64,000 nucleotides of DNA from Hirsutella rhossiliensis (lineage: Eukaryota > Ascomycota > Sordariomycetes > Hypocreales > Ophiocordycipitaceae), in assembly GCF_020360975.1 (NCBI RefSeq), contig NW_025408671.1, positions 4,960,001 through 5,024,000 on the forward strand, given 5' to 3'. Each line of letters starts with the position of its first letter. Position 1 is the stretch's first letter. This document shows positions 21,493-34,413 of this stretch, piece after piece. Below the pieces are notes generated by a model that saw nothing but the letters and a program-made list of their open reading frames with translations, was not told where the DNA came from and did no database searches. The position numbers were made by a program, and so were the translations under genes.

Positions 21493-23450
21493 CCCTACTA
21501 GTACCTCTTAAAGTAGTAGGCCCGTTAAGTAAAGTACCTCTTATACTTTAACTTCTTAATTAAGTACTATCTTAGGTAGGACTTTATAGTCCTAGATATA
21601 CTTTCTTAAAAGGATTAAGGCTAAGTAATAAGAATAGATATTAAGGCCTAGGATCTATAGCTTATTTTATAGGAAGCGCTATAGACTTATATAAGAGCTT
21701 CCTTAGTAAAGGAAAGTATAGTATTAATAGATAAGCTTCTTCTTACGCTTTTACCTTAGTTTAATAAGGAGGGATAGACTAGCCTAAGGGCGCGCATAGT
21801 AAGAGTATTTTAAGATAAGGCCCTTTAACGCTTATAGGATAGTATAGCGGCTCTAAACTATACCTATAAAAGTATACGCCGCGCTATAAAGTCTAGCGCT
21901 TAATACTTAGATCTAAAGCTAAAGCTAAAGGTATAAGTAGCCGACTACTATATTAACCTATAAGGGCATCTCCGCTAGCGGGGGAGACTATAAGTACTAA
22001 GCGTACTATATACTATAGAAGCTAAGGAGAAGGATAAACCGCTAAAGGTAGATAAATAAAATAAGCTTTAAGGGAAGCTAGTTTAACTTATCTATAAATT
22101 TAGTATTATAGGTGACTTAAGCTAGTAAGGTATAGTAGTAAGCCTTATAAAGGACTTTTACTAGCCCCTCTTATAGTACTATATTTATTACTTCCTTTAT
22201 AACTATAATATTTATAGCTATATAAAGATTTAAAGGGTATAGCTTAAAGGGCTACTTAAGTAGCTTTTAGTACTAAACCGGTTTTATATATATATATAAA
22301 TAGACTTTTTAATAGACCTCTTACTTATAAAAGGTAGTAACCGCTATATATAAGTAATTAAGAGCTAACTTAGTAAATTAATAGTATTAAAGCTAATACT
22401 ATTTATAAATATAAAAGCTTATATAAAGCGCTTTCTTTAATACTAGGCCTACTTATATAGCTAGCCGGCCTTTATTATAAGCAATAAAAGGTCGAGCTAA
22501 ACTAGCTACTTTTAGTAGTACCTATACTAGCTACTTTAAATTATATAGCTACTTAGTATAGCTTATTACTTATAGACTAATAAGGGACTTAAGAGGGTTA
22601 ACTAAGAAGTATAAGTATATATATAGGTAATTATAGCCTATAACTAAGCGGACTAAGACCGCTAGCTCTTTATTACTTAGCTTACGCTAAATAATAGACT
22701 ATAAACCTTTATTAAGATAGCCCCCTTCTTTATAATATATAGCTTTAAGCTACCCTCCTTAATCTTATTTACTATTAATATAATAATAAAGTAATATAAT
22801 AGTATATTACTAAAGAGCTATGCTTTTATATTTATATAAAAGCTATAAGAAACTATAGAATACTATTAATCCGCGATAGCTACTATAGTATAAGATTAAA
22901 CGTAGTAATTTAATAAAACTAATACGCTAGTAAATAAGTTTATAGTAAGAGATAAGGTATAGCTTAACCTTTATAATAATAGGTTAGCGCGATTAAAAAA
23001 GAAGCTAGACTAGCTATATATAAAGTTTATAGTATAAAGGGTTATTAGCCTATAAGTAGTTAAGCTTAATAGTCTCTTAATAGGGGTCTATAATAAGATT
23101 TACGTTAACCTCTTTCGCTAAGCTTTATTTAACCTATTACTTAGATAAGAAATAGTAGATACTTAACCGCTTATAATTAAAGTAAAAGGAGATAATAAAT
23201 TTAAGGTTAAAGGGATATAGGCTATATATTAAAAGAAGGTAAGCTAAGGGAAACGCTAAGAGGTTCTTATTAAATAGTATAAGTACCTTAACCTTATATA
23301 AGAACTTATATATAAGTTTATAAGAGCTATAGCCTTTAATAAGTTTAAGGCTTTATATAAGCTAATAAATAAGAATAATAAACTAATAGACTATTAATAG
23401 TAGCTTAAGCTAAGACTATAAAGTAAGTAAAGTAAAGTAAGTAGTTATAG
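21493..23450 (+). mobile_element. Ty3/Gypsy chromovirus J2, integrase and chromodomain (RIPed, 5' truncated)
   Basis: Plus-strand copy collinear with the reverse complement of 59060-58240 and then 55366-54330 of chromovirus J3. Read through, about 22670-22770 gives the Gypsy integrase block TLNNRLQTFIKIAPFF. A chromodomain lies at about 23195-23345 (KFKVKGI...EVLIK), with Trp codons turned into TAG. Reverse transcriptase is missing, because the copy begins directly after the poly(A) tail of LINE H1. It lacks the 2.86-kb insert that splits J3 and so shows the empty site. Confidence 0.8.
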
Positions 23451-23519
23451 TAATATAAGTATAATAATATAAGTAGAGATAAAAATAGCGTTTATTTTAA
23501 GGTAAAGCCCTTAAACTTC

Positions 23520-24310
23520 TTAAGCTTATTTTTTATTATTACCCTTATCCTTACTATTATTATTATCGTTATTTTTATTAGGCTCCTCCTTCTTTTTAGT
23601 AGCGGCGGCGGCGCTTTCTAGCGCGCTAAGTTAGCCCTCTAAGACTATACGCTAGTAGGTAGCGGCGGCGGCTCTAAGGGTAAAGGGGCGGCGGCTAGCT
23701 CTAGTAGTAGCGGTAAGAGTAATAGTAATAGTAGCGGCGGGCATAGCTAAGGGGACCGCCGATAAGGTAATAAAGGTAGTATCCTTAGTACTAAGGGAGT
23801 TAGTAGTAAAGGTAAGAGAGTAAAGAGGAAAGAACCTACTTAGGGATAAGCCCTTAGTACTTTAGGGTATAAAGGTTATAGTAGGCTAGTATAGTAATAG
23901 TAAGGCGCTTCTTAGTAGCCCCCTATACCTACCTATATACGCTAGCCTTCTAAGCTAATACTATAGTAAGTAGGATAGGAGGCGCCGCTTTATAGGCGCG
24001 GCTAGTATATATATACTATTAATAACTACCGCCGTAGCGGCGCTTAACTTAGTTAGCGTAAGCGAGCTCCTATAATATATACTATATATAGGGGGCTATA
24101 TAGGCGGCTCCGGCCTAGACCTAGCGCTTATACTTTAAGAGGTTAACGGAAGTCGTTTATTATACTTACTTAACTATAGACTTATAAGGGTAGCGGAGAT
24201 AGACGTAGGGGCTAAGAGGCCGGGCGTTATAAGTAGCGGCGGGAACGGCGTCGTTACCTTTAAGGGCAACGTAAGGGTAGCTAGCGTAGTAGAGGTAGTA
24301 GCGGAGCTAT
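23520..24310 (-). pseudogene. Antisense ORF of chromovirus J2
   Basis: Minus-strand frame homologous to 13090-13868 and 53870-54161. It reads LEGQLSALESAAAATKKKEE (first stop read as Gln) followed by an Asn/Asp/Lys-rich tail to about 23520. It opposes pol of J2, which runs on the plus strand and ends about 150 bp away. The upstream Ala/Gly-rich part (to about 24310) is GC-rich. A 67-codon open frame at 24319-24522 (plus) lies outside this conserved frame and has no support. Confidence 0.55.
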
Positions 24311-24751
24311 TATTAGCCGTGCTTAGTATAACGTCGATAAATAACTTTATATACTTTAAGAAGGAAGAAGTAAAGGAGGGGGAGGTAGATATATTTATTA
24401 TAAAAGTTAGTATAATAAAATATAGCTTCTTACTTTATAAAGTAAGGAACTTATTAGTTAAAGTTATTATTATTATTAGGGCTATTATTATTACTATAGC
24501 TATTACTATAAGTATATATTAATAGAGCGGCCTATATAGCTAAGAATAAACTAATACTTTAAGTAAAGTAGAACTTACTTATTACTACTACTACTATAGT
24601 TAAAGAAGGGAGAAAAGAAAGGAAAAAAAGAAAGAAAAGATACTACCTTATATACCCTTTAGTAAAGAAGGCTACTTAAGGCTAAGGGGATAGGTAACCT
24701 AAAGCTTATATAGGTCTAAGCTAGCCGCTAGTTACTTAAGAGCGTATATAA
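24311..24751. other. Unassigned RIPed sequence 3' of chromovirus J2
   Basis: AT-rich with runs of ATT/TAT triplets, and purine-rich around 24600-24640. It probably contains the start of the J2 3' LTR, but I could not pair it with another copy. Confidence 0.3.
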
Positions 24752-24768
24752 TAGGTTACGCCCTTATT

Positions 24769-25538
24769 ATTATTATTAAGATTATACTAGTAACCTATTT
24801 AGAGGTATCTAGAACTTTAACGTTAAATAGGAGGGAAAAACTAAAGTGCTTAAAGGAAAACCCTCCCTTCTTTTATAGCTAGTCCGCCTTTATACTAGGT
24901 CGCGGTTATAATATATAGGAATCTTACGCCGGCTATCTTAGGTATCGTTATAGTTAGTTAGAATCTTATAGCCCCGCTATAAAGTAACCTTAGAAAGTAA
25001 CTGCTTTATATATATAGGGTATATAGCGTTAATTAGTAGTATAAGCGTTTTTTAATTAATAGTTAATAGTTAATTATATAATTATCTCTAACCTTATCCT
25101 ATAATAATATCTTCCTAGACTCTGCTTTATTTTTCCGCTATAAGGCTTAGCGGGCTATTTTTTATTAATGCCGGCCTTTAGCCGGGCCGGTAGTCGGGTT
25201 ATTATACTAGCTTTACGCCGTACTTATTAAGTTACTAGTATTAGCCCTAGGTTTTTATTTTCCCGGTTAGGGGGCCCGGACTAGGGTTAGGGGGAGGTCT
25301 TAACGAATTCGTCGCTAGGTCTAAGTAGGCGAGGTCCGGGCCGGCCTACTTATAGCGGGGCTAGACTGCTAGTATATTTATAAGCGCTTCTAAAAGCGCT
25401 AATTAGCTAATTAATAAGTAGGTTAGCGTAGTCTACTAGTCTAACTAAAAATTAATCTTGCCCTTAGCTAGATTCGAACCGACTTTAGCGTTATAGCTAG
25501 TAAGCTTCCTAGGTATATAACTACTATACTACGAGGGT
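24769..25538 (-). mobile_element. tRNA-derived SINE F1, 770 bp, with 17-bp target duplication
   Basis: Flanked by a perfect 17-bp direct repeat TAGGTTACGCCCTTATT (24752-24768 and 25539-25555). On the minus strand it starts with a tRNA-like head (25538-25462) and ends in a TTATTATTATTAAG-type tail, i.e. a (TAA)n 3' end, at 24769. No coding capacity. A second copy, F2, lies at 42863-45140. Long target duplication, a pol III-type head and a simple-repeat tail are the SINE hallmarks. At 770 bp it is long for a SINE. It carries more CG than CA, as expected after RIP. Confidence 0.8.
25462..25538 (-). promoter_or_regulatory. tRNA-like SINE head with A and B boxes
   Basis: On the minus strand: A box TAGTATAGTAGTTATA (25532-25517, RIPed form of T-G-G) and B box GGTTCGAATC (25480-25471), 77 bp overall. 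The first and last bases (CCCTCG and TAAGGGC) can pair as an acceptor stem. This is an internal pol III promoter, not a functional tRNA. In F2 the B box has become GTTTAAATC. The tRNA of origin is not certain. Confidence 0.75.
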
Positions 25539-25555
25539 TAGGTTACGCCCTTATT

Positions 25556-26733
25556 TAAATAGCTAGCTAGCTAATAAGTATAAAGCTAGGTTCTAGCTAC
25601 CTAGGCTAATAAGCGCGGAGATAATAAAGCTAGTAGGGCTAGTATAATTAACGGGAAAGAGTAAGGTAAAGCTAGTAGTATAAGGAGCCTAGGGCCTAAT
25701 TATATAGAAGCTATTAATAGGGTAGCGCCGCGCTATATTTAAGGGAGGGCATTATATAAGAGTCTTTAACTATTATAAGCTATAAGCTTATACTATAGCC
25801 TAAGCTATATAGTTATATATAGAAAGCTAGATCTTATATATATATATATAGGCTAGCCGCGTATAAAAGAGCTTTATATAGCTTATTAATATTATCTTAT
25901 AAATAGTACTTATATATACGCCTTTACCTACTTTATAATAAGTAATATATAAAGGACCTACTTATTATTAGTATTATTAATAACTATTAGCTAATAACTT
26001 TACTATATTTTCTTTAACTATAATTTTACTAATACTAATATATCTACCTTAAGGTTATTTAAACTAAGGACGTAATATTCTCGTATAATAGTTATATATA
26101 CTTAGCGGAACCGTTTTATATTACTTATATAAACCTAAAAAACTAATATTTTAAGGTAAGTTTTATATAGCTAATATATATATATAATAGCTATTTAGGT
26201 TTTCTAATATATATTAGTAAGGAAACGTTATTTAGCTATACTAACTAACTTAATACTACTAAGACTAAAGAGCGCGATCCTTAGTTATAAAGATATTAAA
26301 AGTCTTTCTTAAAGCTTTATAAGTATAGTATCGCGGCCGATAAATATTTTACTCTTAAGATATAGAATAATAACTACTAATAGTATAAGAAAGTATTAGC
26401 TTAGAATAGTTTTAGTTAATTAAACTATATATAATAAGGACTAATAAGTAATATCTAAGTTAGCTTTATTACTAAACGATTAATAGGTATTTTAAATAGT
26501 ATAGTATTATATACCTATAAGTATAAAAGGTACTTAGTAGCTTAAAACTACCTTTATATAAGTAGCTACTATAGTAGTAGTATAGCGCTACTATAACTTA
26601 CTTTTATAGCTATCTATATAATTATACGCGCTTTTTATTATAATATATAAGAAGGTATCTTAGATACTAATACCTTTTATCTTAAATATAATAGCGCCTT
26701 CCTTTATTATAATAGTATTATAATCTTCCTTAG
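25556..26733. other. Unassigned RIPed sequence between the SINE and the nest
   Basis: CA/TG-depleted, no domain recognised. It contains the solo 186-bp repeat at 25755-25940. Its right part, ending CTTAG at 26729-26733, is the target into which element E4 inserted; the sequence resumes at 45976. Confidence 0.35.
25755..25940 (+). repeat. Solo 186-bp LTR-like repeat, copy 2
   Basis: Reverse complement of 4634-4819, same length. Starts TATAAGAGTC and ends CTACTTTATAATA, like the ends of the E-element terminal repeats. No matching 5-bp duplication is visible on either side. Confidence 0.6.
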
Positions 26734-27066
26734 TATAAGGGCTTTTACCTTATATAGGCCTAGACTAAGGTCTAGGCTAAGTCTATATATAAGCGGCCTC
26801 TATACTTATATAAGCTAGGCTTATACTTCTTTTCCTTTTCCTTTTTATAGATTATTAACCTTCTTTTAATAGACTATACCTAAGCTTATACCTTTACTTA
26901 CTTTATAATAGTATAATCTACCTTATATTTTACCTTCTTTATATTCCTATATATAAAATAGCTATTTTAGCTACCTTAAAGCTAACGTTTAATTACTTAG
27001 TTTAGTTAAACCGCTTATACTAGTATATATATATATAGAATATCTATACTCTTATAGTTATAAAAT

Positions 27067-27634
27067 ACTTAAGGTATATAAGCAAAAGCGGAATTTTAGG
27101 AAATTAAGGAATTACGTAAGACTACGTAATAGAGGGGAAGAAGGAGTATAAGGTAGGATTTTTAACGGAATTTATTAGTAGTATATTAGTATATAAAAGA
27201 GGTATTAAAGTTAATAATTCTCTATCTATCTACTAGCGGACATGCTGTCTTATATAGATAATTATAGCTAAACGGAAGAACCTTTCGGGACTAGACTTAG
27301 GCTGCCGTATAGCCCTAAGACTAGGGAATTCCGTGATGCCTCGAGTAAATCTAGAAGTGTCTTAGTTCTACTAATATTCGTGTTTAAAGGAGGTTAGTCG
27401 TGCCGGTGTTCTTAAGAGGTCTTAGCTAGTATTCTAAGCTAGCTCTATTCCTTCGATTCCCGATTATACGATAACCGGTAACCTATTTAATATATAATAA
27501 CATATAAAATAATAAGCGATTCTTACTCTATAGGATAAGGTTTTATCTATAATTAATATACTACTTATTAGCTTATATAATCGGGAGAGTATATTATAGC
27601 TACTTTATTTATAATAGGAATACTATTCCTTATA
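27067..27634 (-). repeat. Solo LTR of Copia-2 (568 bp)
   Basis: Reverse complement of the Copia-2 5' LTR at 60332-60900. Flanked by AAAAT on both sides (27062-27066 and 27635-27639), a perfect 5-bp target duplication within E4. It retains some CA/TG (for example around 27241-27420), unlike its host, so it is younger than the main RIP of E4. It arose by LTR-LTR recombination after a full insertion. Confidence 0.85.
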
Positions 27635-29846
27635 AAAATTAAGGTAAATATAATATATAGTTTACTTAAGTAATTAATAGCCTTTTATAATAGTAGGGCT
27701 CTATATAACTAAGAGTAATACTACTATACCTTAGTAAGTTTAATAGCTCTTTTATAAAGCTTAAGCTATAGCTACTTTATATAAAAGTAAAGCTCTTTAT
27801 TAATAGCGCTATAATAAGAGATATCTACGCTTAATTTAACTATCTTTATATAAGCTTATCCTTATATTTATAAAGGTATCTCTTACTATTTACGCGTATT
27901 AATATAAATAAACTAGCTATCCTCCTTTTAAAGCTTTATATTAATTATAGTAAACTTAATATAGCTAATTTAATAAGCTAAGAGCTTATAACGCTTTATT
28001 AAAAGTAAAGTAAAGCTATTTAAGCCTACCTTATATAGTTTAAAGAGGTACTTTATTAAGTAAATATATATAGCTAGCTTAATATAGTAAAGTATAATTA
28101 CCTTATTATAAGCTTAAATATAGATTAATATACTTATTTAAGTAAAAGGTCTATATTATTATAAAGTAAGTAAAGGTATAGGCTTAAGTACGGTCTATTA
28201 AAAGAAAGTTAATAATCTATAAAAGGAAAAGAAAAGGTATAGGCCTAGCCTATATAAGCGTAGAGGCCGCTTATATATAAACTTAGCCTAGACCTTAGTC
28301 TAGGCCTATATAAAGTAAAAGCCCTTATATTATACCCTTACCTAGCTTTTAAAGAAGCGCGACTTTAAATAATACTTAATACTATACTTAAGGGGATAGA
28401 ACCCTTACGCGGACTATATACGCTTAGTCGCGGAAAAACTATTAGTAAATAATATATAATACCCTCTTAAGCGAGCTTCTTAAATAGACTATATTATTAG
28501 TAAGGGCCGCGCTTTAAGAGTTAAGCTTTAGTACTTATAGCTAGGAAGTAAAAGTATATAAAATAATATATAGCTAGCGTTAGTAAGCTTATAGTATCGC
28601 GCCCCCCTTATATTAGTATATAATAATAGCTCTTAGTACTATAATATAAAAGATAGTACTTTAGTATATAAGGCTTTACTCCCTCTTATATAAAGCTATA
28701 TAAGTACTCCCTTTTACTATAGTTATATTATATTAATAGCCTTCTTATATCTTAGCTGCCCTTTTAATTACTATAGGAATATATCCTATTTATATAATAG
28801 CTACTACTATATATAAGAGAATACTAATAATAGCTATAAAGGTATTACTAAGATTACTTATTATTAAAGTCGCTATTATTAAACCTAACCTTCTTTTTAT
28901 CTTAGCGTATATACCCTTTTACTACTTAAAGTATATTTACCCGCGCTTCTTAGTATAAGTACTTTAAAAACTAATAGGATTTACTACTATAGCTTATATA
29001 GCGACCCTCTTATCGCTACCTCTTTCTATCCTTAGTCCTTAAAGTAATAATAAAGATATCTATAATATTACTAGCGTTATCTTTTTTTAATAATATAAAA
29101 TAAAATAAAAAAAGAAACTTATTTCTACTAAGCTTATAAAGAAAGTAAATAAGATTAATATATATATTAAATAGTATAGATCTTTTACTTAAATAAGTAT
29201 ACTAATCTATATTTAAGCTTATAATAAGGTAATTATACTTTATTATATTAAGCTAGCTATATATATTTACTTAATAAAGTACCTCTTTAAACTATATAAA
29301 GTAAGCTAAAATAGCTTTACTTTACTTTTAATAGAGCGTTATAAGCTCTTAGCCTATTAACTTAGCTATATTAAGTTTACTATAATTAGTATAAAGCTTT
29401 AAAAGGAGGTTAGCTAGTTTATTTATATTAACACGCGTAAATAGTAAGAGATACCCTTATAAATATAAAGATAAGCTTATATAAAGATAGTTAAATTAAG
29501 CGTAGATATTTCTTATTATAGCGCTATTAGTATAAAGCTTTACTTTTATATAAAGTAGCTATAGCTTAAGATTTATAAAGGAGCCGTTAAACTTACTAAG
29601 ATATAATAGTACTGCTCTTAGTTATATAAAGCCTTACTATTATAAGAGGCTCTTAATTACTTAAGTAAACTAAGTATTATATTCGCTTTAATTTTATAAT
29701 TATAAGAGTATAGATATTTTATATATATATATACTAGTATATATAGTTTAACTAAACTAGGTAATTAAATATTAGCTTTAAAGGTAGCTAAAAATCGCTA
29801 TTCTATATATAGGGATATAAAGAAGGTAAAATAAAAGGTAGATTAT

Positions 29847-30324
29847 TATCGCGAAGTATAGCTTAATTTCGTAGTTCTTAGAGATATCCCTTAGTATAAG
29901 GGACCTAGGAAGCTAAAAAATAGGTTTTAAAGAAGGAGCTAAAAGGAGGTATATAGAGGAGGGTAGGGGTAAGAGGGGAAGTAAAAGTAGCGATAGCTTC
30001 CTATAAAGGTAGCGAGAGATAAGATAGATAAGCCGGCAACGGCTAGAAAGAAGGGGAAAAACTAGTAAAAAGCTCGGTAGTTAAGAGGATATTAATAGCT
30101 TCTTTAAGTAGAATCTTCTTTATTAATTAAGATGCTAAATAGGTATAAAGAAGGGCGTTAGATAAAGGAAAGAAGGAGAATAAAAGATAATATAATAATT
30201 ACTCCCCTACCGTAATTACTACCCCTATAAGATTTAAATATCTCTGCCCTACCTATCCGACCCCTTACTTTTAATTTTACCTTTATATATTTTATATATA
30301 CTTCTTATATCTCTCTTCGCGAGA
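29847..30324 (+). repeat. Copia-1 B 5' LTR
   Basis: 478 bp. Begins TATCGCGAAG and ends CTTCGCGAGA, an almost perfect inverted terminal pair; the first TA is probably a RIPed TG. It aligns with 41996-42471, 46034-46517 and the inverted LTRs of copy C, with mostly C/T and G/A differences. Confidence 0.9.
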
Positions 30325-30337
30325 GTTATAAGCCCGG
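30325..30337 (+). promoter_or_regulatory. Primer-binding site, half tRNA-iMet type
   Basis: GTTATAAGCCCGG directly follows the 5' LTR. Restoring one TG (GTTATGAGCCCGG) makes it the complement of the anticodon stem-loop of initiator tRNA-Met (CCGGGCTCATAAC). Internal priming from a cleaved initiator tRNA is known for Drosophila copia and yeast Ty5. Copia-2 has the same site at 60901-60914. Confidence 0.65.
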
Positions 30338-33300
30338 GAGGAATAGTATTCTTATACCTTCTAGCTACTATAAAAGGCACCTTTCTTATATCCCTTATAG
30401 CTTCCTTTTACCCCTTTTACTAGAAAAGCCGATTTTTAACCGACTTTTCTACCTTTCCCCTATAATAATATTAAAAAACGATTCCTTTACCGCCCCTACG
30501 GTCTATAGGACGATTCTTATAGAGCCCTAAGATTAGGATAAGTAGGTAAAGGAGCTATAGGCTCGTATAAATAAAACTATCTATAATTTAGTCTTCTTTA
30601 ATAAGTAGGACCCTCTTAAGCCCCCTCTTTATCCTAGGGTAACGGAATTTATAGAAAGAGCTTCCCTCTTCTCCGAGCTAACCTCTATATAGTAGAGAGC
30701 CTTTTCTACTACCTTAGGTAACTATAAGAGTTACCGTAAGGAATACCTTTATAAGATAAAGCTACTAACTATTATATATATAGTAATAACGGAATCCGTT
30801 AGTGCTATAAAGCTAATCTCTCTTTAAGAGAAAGAGACTCCTAAGTAGTAGCTTTTAAAGCTCGAGACCTTAATAGCTCCCTCGAGGGGCTATATAACTA
30901 ACTATATTAGGAAGACCTATATAGTATACCTAGGAGCCTTTTCTACTAGGAATATACTAGCTTCTTTATAGCTAGCTAAGTAAGAAGAAATCCTTAAGGA
31001 AGCTAACTAATACTTCCTAATAAAAGCTCTTTCCGGCTAGTAGCTACGGGATATATCTCTACTAATAAAGCTTATTAGTAACGGTTACTTAACTATCTTT
31101 TAAGAAGCTAGCTAAGAACTAAATAAAGAGGCTACTTAAGTATAATAGTAAGTAGTCTTATTCCTTCGTAGCTAGCACTTAACCTAGATAGCTCGACCTA
31201 CTGCCCCTATAGCTGCTATAGCCCTTATAGCTATGGCCCCCGCTACTACTACTATAGCTGCTGCCCCTCTAGCTCCTCCTCCCTCGAGAGCCTTAACCTT
31301 ATCTTTAACGGCTGCCCTATTCCCGGCCCCGGCTCTGCCTTTTACTCCGGGCCCGGCCCTAGCCCCGTTAGTCCGTCCGGCCCGACTAGTCCCCTAATAG
31401 ACCTTTTAGTCCGTTAGTCGAAAAATTAAGGAACTAGTTAAAATCGAACCTTTTTATTAAAATTAGTAATAAGGGGTAAAAAAGTAGGGTTTTTAAGTAG
31501 ACCTTCTAGACTAAGACGAGGATTCCTTAAAGAAACGAAAGACTAAATAAAATAGCTACCTAGCTTATAAATCCCTAGGCTATCGGTTATTATAATACTA
31601 ATAGGTCTTTAAGGAAAATCGACCTAAAGGAGTTAACCCTTTAAAGAGGCTATAAGAAATAGTATAATAGTCTCTTAAGGAGGACCCCTCGTTATAAAAG
31701 AAGATAGACGAGATTTAAGTTACTAAAAAATAGTAACTAACGCCGCTACTATAAATTTAAGGAAAATTCGTTAGTATAGCGAATCCGGCCTTTATCTTCC
31801 CTACGGATTAGTAAGACCACCCGTTAGGACCCTCTAACTATCCCCTATAAAAATCAGCTATGCTTAACTCTAGTACTTCCCTCGATATCTATAATATACT
31901 CTTATAATTCCGGTCCTTTAAGAAGGTATAAAGGGAATACCTTATTACCGGGGAATTAACTATATAGATAAAGGGGTATAGAAGGGTTAATTTTATAATA
32001 AAATTACCTAATAGGACTATATAAATTCTTCGATAAAAAAGGGTAGCTTTTTACCCTTAATTTATAATAAGCTTAATTTCCTTCCGCCTTCTTTAAGAGG
32101 AAGGAATCTTCTAGGATATAACGTCTAAGCCTATAAGGCTAGTCTAGAAGGATTAAACGATTAGGCTTATTAAGGAAAGATTTAGTTAATTTATTCTCGA
32201 ATTCCGACCTATCCTTAAGAAGGAATTACTTAAGAAGTTAGCTTTCCTTACTAGGAGGAATAGGTCTACTATAAAGGACCCTCTTTTAGTAGCCTAAGGA
32301 GACGGCCTTCTTTAATATATACGACTTAGTTACCCGGGCCCCTTAGTTTTATATAAGCTAGGCTAATAATAGGGCGTACGAATAAGGGGCCTAAAGACCG
32401 TTAAATATAAATACTATAGCTAAGGGAAGACTAAGAGACGAATTTTTAAACGAACCCCTTTACGGCCGGACTAGCTATAAAAGGAAATTTAAGTTAACTA
32501 AACTAACGTCTCTAAGGACTAGGAAAGCTTCGTTAAGGTAATACTTTTTATAGACGCTTTTTTAGGGATAGTTTTCCCTTATTTCTTATAGACTTACCTA
32601 AGTAAGTATAACTAGTTTACCTTCTAAGACTTCGTTAACTAGATAAAATCCTACTTTAGCTATAAGGTAAAGAAGATATAGTTTAATAGAGAGCTATTTA
32701 TAAAGGATATCTTAAATTAGCTTTAAAAAAGGGGTATTTTACCCCTCCTATTAGTACTAAATACCTAGGCTTAGAACGGAGGGGTAGAAAGATTAAGGGG
32801 TACTATAATAAAAAGGGCCTATATAATAAGACTTACTATAAGGCTTCCTTATAACCTTTAAAGGGAAGTCGTTAAGACCGCTTATTACCTTTAGAACTAG
32901 ACCCCTAGGGACCCTAAGGACCCTAAGGAACTAAACTAAGGAATAGACTAGAAATCCCCCCTTAAGCTCTTTATAAAGAAGAAGGCCTCGCTAGCTTACC
33001 TTCGTGCCTATAGCTATAAGGCATACGCTATAACTACCGATATATAGCTAAAAAGGAAGAAGAAAAGAAAGCTTAATCTTAGAGCCTTTATTAGTTACCT
33101 TATTAGTTATAATTCTATTAATATCTTTCGGATTTAGATTCCTTTTTTAAAGAAGGTTATTTTAACTAGGGATATAAATTTCGATAAATCTAGCTTTTTC
33201 GATAGAAAGAGGGATTAATAGCCCCTCTTACTCTTATAACGTTAGCTAATTTAGAAGATCTAAATCCCCCTTTCCTAATAGTCTTAAGAAGAGGTCCTAG

Positions 33301-34413
33301 ATAAGGAAATAAAAGAAGAAACCGATATTAATATAGTTAAGGATAACGCTAACTTTAAAGAAAAAGAAGAAGAGGAAGCTATTAGATTAAATAATCTAGA
33401 TAAAGAAGGAGACTATAGGAAAGCGGTAGAGCTAGAATACGCTTACCTCCCTACGCCTCTTCTTACGAAATAAAAAGAAGATCTAGAAGTAGCTTTTTTT
33501 ATTAGTCTTCCTATCTCGACCCCTAAGGGGGTAGGAAAGGCACCTCTCTTAAAGGATTACCTAGCTGCCTTTTTATCCTTGCTTCGAGAAGTAAAGGAAG
33601 GTATAGGGCCCGATATAGTTACTAAAGAAGACTAACCTCTCCTTTATTTTAATCGTTTTTCCGACTTTTATCTAACGCTTATAGAAGACGGTTCCTATAG
33701 AGTATTTATAGTAGGCCGGCTCTTTAAGCTATAGCTATTAGCAAGGAAGGTATATAAAAGAGACCTCCTAGACCTACTAGGAAACTAAAAGCAGCTAGAA
33801 AAATACCCCTTTAAAGACTAGTTTTTCTAGGCCTAGAAAGACTACCTAGCCTTATATAAAGAGATAGGGTCTTTTAAAGAGGTTATTAAAGAAAAGGTAA
33901 GAGGAAAATATATCCTTAGCTATAAGTAGGTCTTTATTTATAAGACTAATAAATATAGCTTCCTTTAGAAGTATAAGGCCTAGCTAGTTATTTATAGGAA
34001 TTAATAGGAAAAGGGGGATCTACCTACTAAGGTAATTACCTTAATAAGGATATCTTTTTAGACCCTTATAGCTATAGTAGTAGAATCTAACCTTAAGCTC
34101 GATTAGATAGATATAGTTAACGCCTTTATTAACTGCCTACTTAAGGAAGAAGAAGTTATCTATATATACCTTCTACTAGGCTTTTAATAGCTAGGAAAGG
34201 TTCTATAGCTTAGGAAAGCTCTATATAGACTACGAAGATTACCCTTTCTTTAGTAATAGTATTTCATAGGTTCCCTTAAAGCCCTAGGCTTTAAGAAAGT
34301 CCCTTAGGAACCGTATATAATATAAAAGGGTAAAATTATAGTCTTTTTCTACGTCGACGATATTATCTAAGCCTACCTAAAAGAGGAAGAAGTAATAGTA
34401 AGGAAGCTATATA

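Noticed and set aside
24319..24522. 67-codon frame, plus strand
   Set aside because: AT-rich, Ile-rich, outside any conserved frame of the chromovirus.
25462..25538. Functional tRNA gene
   Set aside because: The anticodon arm does not form a clear stem, there are extra mutations, and the head is joined to a SINE body with target duplications; it is tRNA-derived only.
26734..28333. E terminal repeats as inverted repeats of a DNA transposon
   Set aside because: Inverted pairs such as 26734/28157 arise because E1 sits inverted inside E4. Within each element the repeats are direct, and the reconstructed lengths agree only under the LTR reading.
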